Below, piece after piece: positions 56,264-64,000 of a DNA stretch of 64,000 nt. This DNA comes from Ganoderma boninense (Eukaryota; Basidiomycota; Agaricomycetes; Polyporales; Polyporaceae), in the NCBI GenBank assembly GCA_002900995.3, contig CM035310.1, positions 2,344,138-2,408,137 of the forward strand. The letters run 5' to 3'. The notes under the pieces are model-generated. The model made no database searches, was not told where the DNA came from, and was given only the letters and a program-made list of their open reading frames with translations. How positions within the stretch are numbered: position 1 is the first letter of the stretch; each line of letters begins with the position of its first letter. The position numbers and the translations under genes are program-made.

Positions 56264-58117
56264 ATGACGACGGACAGTCACAGTTTTAATTGCCTTCCGG
56301 CTGGACTTGAAGCGCCGTCCATACAAGTTCTGACTGATGCTGATCTCCTCCACTACATCTTCATCTTCATCTCTCCGACCTCCGACTACCGCCATCGAAG
56401 CTATCTAGCACGATGCGCGGTAGTTTGTCGTGCATTCCATGATCCTGCAATCCGAGTCCTTTGGAGAAAGCTGAACAGTCTCCTCCCGCTGTGGCACCTT
56501 CTGGCCCCGCCCGACACCCCGTTCCCCCAAATTTCCAACGGTGGCCAGGGTGACGTATTGGGCTACCTCCAGAAAGTAAGTGGGATCAGCCCACTCTAGA
56601 CGTCGGGCCATCTCATTCATGCTGCCTTCCAGATTAACGCCGCGCAGTTACATCTCGATCCGAACCGGTGGGGCCGATTTCGTGAACACGCCGCCCACGT
56701 CCGTAGCATAGCCCACGGCACGCCGGCGGAGGTCGCTAAACATCAAGCGATCCTCGACGCGTCCAACCCCAAGGCAAACGGTCAGCTTGTTCAGTCTGTC
56801 GTCGCCCATAATGGGGGCAAGTCCGTCCTTCCGCTGCTGCGGACCGTCCAGTGGCGGCAAAGAGCCCCTGGCGAGGACACTCTCATCCCGCTCTTTACGC
56901 CGACGCTTCGCCACATAGCCATCGGTTTAATGGGGCCTGATGAAGGTGTACATATCTCCTTGCTTCGCAAACTACGCGAAGCCTCCCCGCTCCTGGATAA
57001 GATCGGCCTCGTCACACCAGACGATCTCCTCAGACTAGGCCGTTCGAATGCGATCATCCAGGAGCTCGCCTACTTTTCTCGCCTCCAGCAGGTTCAATTA
57101 TCGCGTGTCTCAGGCCCCGAAGCGTTCTATGCCCTCGCTACGATTCCCGGCCTCACAGCCCTTACGGTGCTCGATGTCATGGGCACATGGACTGGAGCTA
57201 GCCATACAGTCTCCATCCGGCACCTCGAGGAGCTATCCCTGACGGGAGACGCCCCTGTGCTCTTGAACCTCTTCAATCGTCTTCGTCTCCCAACGCTGAA
57301 GACTGCGATAATTCATATCACTTCCTTTCGAGCCGGACTAGTTGCGTCGGAGGATGTCACACTATTCTTGTCTCGATTTTACAACGCCGTATCCGACAGC
57401 AGCCTGCGAAGCCTCCATTTATCCCTCCGGGTGAAACCATCCGTGGGTGAGCTCCCCTCTCTCCGCGACCGACTTGCACCCATCCTTCCTCTCCGTGGCT
57501 TGCGCGTTTTCAACTTTGGTGCACTAATCGATATGATCGCTACGTTCGACGACGAGGACGTGGACGCGCTCGCGTGCGCGTGGCCGAACATGGAGCGCCT
57601 TTACATCGGCGAGGGCTCCAACTCGGATTCGACATCCAGCGTGTCGTTCAACGCGCTGTTCTGCCTCCACAAGCGCTGTGTGTACCTCCAGGAGCTGTCC
57701 ATCCCCCGCCTCCGCTGGCCCACGATTGGGGTGCACTCGATCCCCGCCCCCCTCGATGGTCTTCAGTCTCGTTCCACTACTCCCGACGGGTTGGCAGAGA
57801 CTCGGAACTCTCACCCACTCCAACGGTTGACTGTGCGGTATGCATACCTTCCGAAGACGATGAGCGCGGGATCGTTGGGGCCGGAGCTGTCGGAGGAGGC
57901 TGCTGAGGCGATGGCGAGGTACCTCCTGGACCTGTTCCCGCGACTGGAGCCCGAGCAGTACAAGGGAGCCGCGCAGGCAGAGAAAGAGTCAGGCGTGGAA
58001 GCTAGGAAGAGGAAGAGTCTGGAGTTTATAGTGCGCTTCGATGGGCGGTGGAGGAAGGTTTCTGCGCTGGTCTATGTCCTCCGTTGCGCACGTGACGGGC
58101 TTCCACTCGAAGTTTAA
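56264..58117 (+). CDS. F-box/LRR-like protein 1
   Basis: Exon 1 56264-56575 encodes an N-terminal F-box-like segment: LTDADLLHYIFIFISP, CAVVCRAFHDPAIRVLWRKL, and LLPLWHLL. After a 57-nt intron, exon 2 (56633-58117) is one long leucine-rich region: INAAQLHLDPNRWGRFREHA, RKLREASPLLDKIGLV, LEELSLTGDAPVLLNLFNRL, and LQELSIPRLRWPTIGVHSIP. The end, FDGRWRKVSALVYVLRCARD, matches gene 2. 599 residues with phase kept. F-box proteins are substrate receptors of SCF ubiquitin ligases, with the LRR-like part choosing targets; the target is unknown. It is the first of two tandem paralogues. Confidence 0.9.
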
Positions 58118-58635
58118 GTACTAACAGTGATCGAAGTTGTATGAGTGGGAGGTTTGGAAACGATGAGCATGCCTGAATCGCGCATGGAGCTGGGCCCTGG
58201 CAACAGCTCGGCGGCAGCAGCGGCCTGCGTGGCGCTTCATGGGTGTGTGACGTTAGTCATGTGCTTGTGACGCAACGCGTCCGCGGTCTAGACTTAACGT
58301 TGCCCTGTAACCCGCTCGCTGAGCGCTCTGGATTCAGTTCGGTCCGTCCACGACCTCTCATTTTGACAATACCCCTCGATCTGCAACTCAAATACCTCGG
58401 TTGGTATGGTGCGTATGTTCGGGGCACAACAAGGACCAAAGCCATGCCCGATCAGGGGGAGGAAGGATGGTACAGCACTTACTTTAAAGCGAGCCACAAC
58501 TGGCAATATTGGGCGTTTGAGCCTCGCGATCTCTCTCCTCCCCCGAGTCTTCTTTACTCAACTCAGCTCAACTCACGCTTTCACGAATCCCAGTAATAGA
58601 TCAACTACGACATTTGCTTCCAGGCCCCTGTCTTA
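58118..58635. other. Intergenic between tandem F-box genes
   Basis: 518 bp without a gene. It contains the promoter of the second F-box gene. Confidence 0.4.
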
Positions 58636-60394
58636 ATGACGGACCTTTATCGGCCAGCCTCCACACAAGTTCTTGACAACACCGACCTCCTCCACTGCAT
58701 TTTCGTTTTCGTACTACTCCTTTCGCATGACGACCACGCTCTCGGCGACAGCTCACTGGCGCAATGCGCTGCCGTTCGTCACGCATTCCACGAGCCTGCC
58801 ATACGTGTTCTATGGAGAAACCTCCACAGCCTGTTTCCCCTGTGGCACCTTCTCACCCCACCAGACACCCCGTTTCCCCATCTCGACATTCATGGTCGTG
58901 ATCTAGTGTGTTATCTCCAACAGGTAAGCATAACTGCTCATAACAGCACTGGTATTTGCTCACGTGTCTTGCCAGATTCAGTCCGCGCTGTTGGACCTTA
59001 ATGCCACACAGTGGGCCCGCTTTCTATGGCACGCCGCTCGAGTGCGTGGAATAGCCCATTGCCACGAAGAGTTCGACCGGCATAGGACCTCGATCAACGA
59101 AGAGACTTGCCGTCTTGTCCAATCCATTCTCATGCGGAATGGTGGAACCACCATCCTTCCCTTGCTGCGCACCGTACAGTGTCAGGGCACATATGCGAGC
59201 AGTGGCGCCCTTATACCATTCTTCACCACAACCCTCCGCCGGGCGACCTTCGACTTTCGAGGGGACGAGGCAGAACATATCCCGCTCCTCCGCACACTGC
59301 GCACGTCCTCCCCGTTCCTCGAGAATATGGTCGCCTTCAATTACGCCTCAGGCCCGTCGCTGATCCAAGAGCTGGCTCGTTTCCCTCGCCTCCGCGAGCT
59401 TTACGTATTACGAGTCGAAGAGGCCAAAGCCTTTATAGCTCTCGTCACGATGCCCACCCTGACAAGGCTCACCATACGCGAAGTTGCCGGCCCGTGGGTC
59501 GAACTTGGCCGCGCGATCTCGGTGCGGGCCCTCCGCGAGCTCTCCATCACCGGAGGCTCACCCGTGCTATCCGACCTCTTCCGCCTCGCCCGCTTTGAAA
59601 CGCTGAAGAGCGCAACAATGCAGATAACCTCTTGCGAGGACGAGACAGTCGCGGCGGACGACCTCACCGTCTTCCTGTCTCTCTTCTACGACGCCGTCTC
59701 CACGAGCGGCCTCGAGAGCTTCGAGTGCACGCTGAAATCCCTGATGCTCCCGGAGGAGGGCCACGAACCCGCGCTCAGCGCCGTCGTCGCGCCCCTCCTC
59801 GCCATCCGCAGCCTGCGCTCCTTCAGCTTCTATACCGTCTGCAACTTCTCGCGGGTCGACGATGCAGTCGCAGCGGTCTTCGCGCGCGCATGGCCGCGGC
59901 TGGAGCGTCTGTGCGTCTGCTCCGGACTGTCTAGCGATTCCGGTCTCTCGGTCAGCGCCCTGCACCACCTCCGCAGCCATTGCGCTGACCTAAAGGAGCT
60001 GTGCATCTCCCGCCTCTGGCTCCCCACCATCGGGGTGGACTCGATCCCCGCCCCTCCATGCCTCGATCCCGTACCACCCCATCCGCTGCAGCACCTGTAC
60101 GTACGAACATCAGAGACACACGACGTACTCGCTAGGCTGTCCGCAGAACCCAGCTTCTCTAACGAGCACGCCGAGGCTATGGCGGGGTACCTGCTGGACT
60201 TGTTCCCGCACATCGGGCCGAGGCGGCACAAGCACGAGTTGGCCGACCAGATTTCAGGTTCGAGCCGCGGATGGAGGGAAGAGCCGGCTGCGCTGTCACG
60301 GTGGGGGCGCCCCCAGTTCGGGGGTCGGTGGATGAAGATCGTCGGACACCTACTCGCGATTCGTCCTGCATGCGGCGAGGGGCTTTGTCTGTAG
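58636..60394 (+). CDS. F-box/LRR-like protein 2
   Basis: Tandem paralogue of the preceding gene with the same two-exon layout. Exon 1 is 58636-58923 (LDNTDLLHCIFVFVLLL, CAAVRHAFHEPAIRVLWRNL, LFPLWHLLTPPDTPFP), followed by a 52-nt intron. Exon 2 is 58976-60394 (IQSALLDLNATQWARFLWHA, RTLRTSSPFLENMV, LRELSITGGSPVLSDLF, LKELCISRLWLPTIGVDSIP) and ends at TAG 60392-60394. 569 residues, no lesion seen. The LRR-like half differs more from gene 1 than the F-box half, as expected for a target-recognition region. Likely an SCF ligase receptor by family. Confidence 0.9.
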
Positions 60395-60554
60395 TACTTA
60401 GTATTGTGGCATTATTGTAATGGTAGCATGGATCGCTCTCGAAAAGAAAAGAAAATGCCGCATTGATCTCGTCGTGGATGCACAGCAGAGCCTTAGTAAG
60501 GTGGAGAAAGACTCGTGATGAAGACTCACGGAGTCCAAACTTCAGCACAAGATG

Positions 60555-62968
60555 CTACGCAGTCGACACAGAAACGACATGTTTCCCGCCAGCCAGGTGG
60601 AGCGCATCGCCACGGCTCACCGCCTGCGCCCGCCCATTGACCGAGGCCCTTCCACCCACCGGCACTTTCACGACTCCAGTTGTCCCCTCCGGAATGTCGA
60701 TGTCGAGTGTGAAAGTATGCTTTTGTAAAGACCACTTGACACCGAACCATCCAAGCGGCGTCGTGAACCCACCTTCCGCTGCGTCGAGCCCGGACAGATG
60801 CGGCGCGACCTGCCACGTCCGCCCTTGCGGCGAGGTGACGGTGAGCCCGAGGACGTAGTATGTCAGTGCCGACGTCGGTCCCGAGCTCCAGCCGTGTGCG
60901 TGGCTCGTGTATGCGGGGTCGTAGTTGTATCCGCGGTAGCTACGGTAGCTGTACGCGACGCCCGTCTGTCAGCGAACATTACTACATGAGGCAGCGGAAA
61001 GGGAAAGGGGAAAAGGACGGCGGACGTACGAGAGAGAGCCGTTTGCGGTGAAGCCCTCGAGCAGCGTCGACTGCACGCTGAGGTTGGTGTAGAGCATGTA
61101 GCCCCACTCGCGCCGGAGGAGGTCCATCGCGCGCTCGTCGTTCCCGGACTCGAAGTGCGCTTGGAGCTACGCCGCACACTCAGTCAGCCCAGACCCGTTT
61201 TCTCTTGTAAGTACGTCCTCACCTCTAGTCCGCTGATGAAGGGCGAGATCGTGTCCGGGAGCTCTGGCGCGACCGGCCCGAGGTCGTTCCAGTTCCGCGT
61301 CAGGCCCTTGCTGACGGAGTCCGCCTGCTCTGCGGACGTCGTCAGGCCGTACAGGACGGCCATGGAGTTCGCATCCTGCGGGCAGAGCGTGGTCGTGTCG
61401 TTGTCCCGGTACATGCCTGCGCTCGGGAGCCAGAAGACGTCGTTGAAGCGCCCCTTGAGGTCTGTCGCGTTCGTCGCCCAGGCGGAGGACAGCGTGGTGT
61501 CGTTGACGTGGGAGGCAAGGTCTGCCGCTGTTACTAGCACCTATCCAAGATGTGAGTGGTTCATGACGGTGGAATTTTGACTGGTGTGTAGCTTACGCGG
61601 TACAGAAGAGCGTTACCCTCTGCGTTGATCCCTCCCCCACCAAGCCTCGCCCAATCCCTCAACCCAGTGACGTTCATCAGACCTTCTGGCCCGACCTTTC
61701 CCTCGAGGAACGCGACGGCCCTTGTATAATTTGCCCAGACGGTCTGCAGCCACGCGTCATCGCCCGAGTACAGGTAGTAGTTGTACGTCCCGATGAGCGT
61801 CCACGCGTGGTAGGTGTCGCTCCCAAGCTGGCTGAGAGGCGGGCCGGATTCCGGGAGCGCACCGGTGACAGGGTCGATTGCGGCGAACATGGTCGATAGG
61901 GCGTTCCGCGTCGGGAGGAGGTCGTTCGTGGAGACGAACTGAGTCGGGACTGCTATACCCATGTCCCCTGTGCGAGACCAACAAGGTAAGGATGTCGTCG
62001 AGACTCTACGAGAGGTGCGGTGCGGGATGCTGACCTGGCCACACTGCTCTGTCGCGCTTGGCACCATCCACGATGATTGGCCCGGCGACCCCAAGAGTAG
62101 CGTTGTTTGCCCACCCTTGTTGACGCAATGTCAGGATTGAATGCTGTCAGACGGCGAAAACGAAGTTCACCTGGGGATCGGACCACAGGAATTTGCCTTC
62201 CGGCGTGCAAGGGTACGGTGTTGGTTTGAACTGTGTATGCTCCAGCATACCACAACTTGCGATGTATTAGTGACGACTACGACGGGTCAAGTCATTAATT
62301 ACCTTGGTTAAGAAGTTTTTGTCATGATAGACAGGATCGGATGCAGAGAAATAACCACTGTAGTCCCGAAGGTCGGAGATATGAGGGGTGAAGGAGATGG
62401 CGCAAGACACGTTGGAGATCGTCACTGGGTCGTCCGACGTCGAGACTATCGTCAAGAAACGATACCCGCCACGCAGCCTCTCAGCGGGCTGCGTCCAGAA
62501 ACCGGATGGAAGAGGCGACGGCACTTCAAGAACGCCATCATACGATTGGTTGGCGGAAGGGTACGTGGAGTCGTCAGAAGTGAGAGGGCTGATGAACATG
62601 GGAGACTCGGTAAACGAAAGCGCGATGGACGATGCACTTGACACATTGTCGAAGTTCAAGGAGACAAGTCCTCCAACCTGAAGAACGCATTAATATTAGC
62701 ATTGATCCAACCGGGCGGCATACATACGTGGCGCACTCACCTCTATACCAAAGTCCAGCGCAACCCAAGAGCCTTTGCCAACGATGGTCGCACTACCTTT
62801 TGAGACAAGATTTGCACGTTGTACGCTGTACCAGAGACCTCCTTCACGGAAGCAGGAAAGACAGGTTCGGCTTTTTGGAGCGTAGTTGAAGGCATCCCAT
62901 GGACCAGGAGGAGCAGATGCCCCGACGGTGGTAAGAACACCCAAGAAGACGAGGAGCTTGGAGAACAT
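60555..62968 (-). CDS. Secreted alpha-L-rhamnosidase-like glycosidase (GH78-type)
   Basis: A six-hairpin glycosidase. Start ATG 62968 with signal peptide MFSKLLVFLGVLTTVGASAP, so it is exported, probably for hydrolysis of rhamnose-containing plant polysaccharides or glycosides. After a beta-rich N-terminal half (PGPWDAFNYAP, VALDFGIE, GYRFLTIVSTSDDPVTISNV) comes the catalytic barrel: VDGAKRDRAVWPGDMGIAVP, with the carboxylate-rich motif typical of this fungal family, then LGSDTYHAWTLIGTYNYYLY and GLRDWARLGGGGINAEGNAL. LCPQDANSMAVLYGLTTSAE, ELPDTISPFISGLE, and HAHGWSSGPTSALTYYVLGL follow. The C-terminal beta domain ends VPVGGRASVNG to HVVSVSTA at TAG 60555-60557. At least eight short introns. 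It is divergent from MCD4. Confidence 0.87.
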
Positions 62969-63583
62969 AGCATTACGAAGAGTCGCAAGGGGGGGCATTG
63001 AAGGCACTTATATGCTGCCGTCAATGTTCTGAGCACGAGAAAGCGAGCTTATACGTCCGGCGAAGCAGCGGAGAGCATCACGAGGAGGTTGGGCGGGCCG
63101 CGGTAGACCAAGACCTGGTCTGCTGAACGGATGTGATGAGCTGGAATCAGACCTTTGAGCATTCTACGAACACAACGGGTCCCAATGTGCCCCGTCGGAT
63201 AATTTATGGCCAGGGGATCCTCACGTCAGGCAGGTTCTTGGGTCGGGCAGAGCAGCATCGCGCGTGGTCAGGTGGCGGAGAGCCCGCATGTGAAAAGCGC
63301 GGTTATCCCGAAGCTAGGCAAACATGAGGGCCGTGACGGAGATGATAAGTATCAAGAGCGACCCAGTGGAGAACACAGGTCCAAGGGCATGGAGGTTGTC
63401 GTTGGGAAACGTTGCAGACGCCGTCGCCACCCTCCACCACGTTCGCCACCCGCATATGTAGCGCGCGCGTCCCGCGGCCGCGCTCGCACGGACTGCTCTT
63501 ATGGCTGTTGCCTCGACTGCGTGGCATCGTCTCCTTTCCAAAAGCTCATACATGTACTTCCTGCCCCAATCCTAGACTCTACA
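62969..63583. promoter_or_regulatory. Divergent promoter region, GH78-type gene and MCD4
   Basis: 615 bp between the two start codons, so the genes share an upstream region. No specific operator is identified. Confidence 0.5.
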
Positions 63584-63978
63584 ATGCCGACATCTGGATC
63601 CGTCTGGAGGCTGCTGCTCATAGGGCTGGTGTTCCACCTCGTCTACATCGGAACGGTCTTCGACTGCTACTTCACAAGTCCTGTAGTACATGGCATGCAA
63701 CAACATTCCCTCAGCCGCGCGCAGGCGAAACGTCTGGTTCTCATAGTGGGTGCGTTACTGTTGGTGTTTTGTCTAACTGGTATCAACCTGACGGTTGGGG
63801 GAAGGTGATGGGTTGCGCGCGGACCTCCTCCTTGCGAAGAACGGGTTCCCTATGATCCCAGACTCTCCCGAGGTCGTCGCGCCTCATCTGCGGTCAATAA
63901 TCGAGAAGAGGGGCGCATTTGGGATATCCCACACGCGTGTGCCCACCGAGAGTAGGCCAGGACATGTCGCGCTCATCG
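63584..63978 (+). CDS. MCD4: GPI ethanolamine phosphate transferase 1, 5' part
   Basis: Adds ethanolamine phosphate to the first mannose of the GPI precursor in the ER. Exon 1 (63584-63749) has the N-terminal membrane anchor and lumenal start ([40 protein letters not shown]). After a 55-nt intron, exon 2 (63805-63978) starts [14 protein letters not shown], the metal-binding alkaline-phosphatase-fold motif, and contains [20 protein letters not shown], which is near-invariant in Mcd4/PIG-N. A GTACGT donor at 63979 follows and the gene continues beyond the window. The full protein would be about 950 residues. Confidence 0.95.
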
Positions 63979-64000
63979 GTACGTCTTCAATGTGAACGCG

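Overview
The window looks like a nuclear contig from a wood-decay-type basidiomycete (Agaricomycetes, probably a polypore). The evidence is many 50-65 nt GT-AG introns, a fungal glycogen phosphorylase, OPI3 and MCD4, six-hairpin rhamnosidase-like enzymes, and lineage-type families (HET-domain, BTB/POZ, F-box/LRR and aldo-keto reductase paralogues). Species cannot be fixed from sequence alone. All gene models are read by eye, and splice sites come from GT/AG signals, phase and comparison between paralogues.

Layout. (1) 0.6-12.4 kb: the left arm of an inverted segmental duplication. It holds a frameshifted hypothetical gene (+) and a broken aldo-keto reductase (-) interrupted by a 6.55 kb Ty3/gypsy chromovirus and two small TIR elements; a third TIR element lies between the two genes. 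(2) 12.4-15.1 kb: gene-poor, with a 73-bp inverted repeat. (3) 15.1-17.3 kb: HET-domain gene 1. (4) 17.6-21.9 kb (-): glycogen phosphorylase. (5) 24.0-25.2 kb (-): conserved-looking hypothetical gene. (6) 28.4-31.4 kb: 14-TM-type MFS transporter with an 18-nt microexon and a ~1 kb intron. (7) 32.1-39.5 kb: BTB gene A, HET gene 2, a convergent BTB pseudogene, and an SPT16 middle-domain fragment. (8) 40.1-43.6 kb: the right arm of the inverted duplication, free of the transposons. (9) 44.3-56 kb: decayed small secreted protein gene, BTB gene B, OPI3 (-), BTB gene C with a convergent HET remnant, a second intact aldo-keto reductase, and BTB gene D (frameshifted). (10) 56.3-60.4 kb: two tandem F-box genes. 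(11) 60.6-62.9 kb (-): secreted GH78-type rhamnosidase-like enzyme, divergent from the start of MCD4, which runs off the right edge.

Housekeeping genes (glycogen phosphorylase, OPI3, MCD4) are interspersed with a fast-changing accessory set: at least five BTB copies, three HET copies, three AKR copies and two F-box genes, with many fragments and single-base frameshifts. The clearest biology is in three places. The chromovirus looks complete and recent: 461-bp LTRs differing at two positions, 5-bp target duplication, a Tf1-like self-priming primer site, and a -1 frameshift signal with stem-loop. The inverted duplication supplies the empty site for each insertion. Finally, a convergent HET/BTB pair exists twice, and opposite partners have decayed in the two copies.
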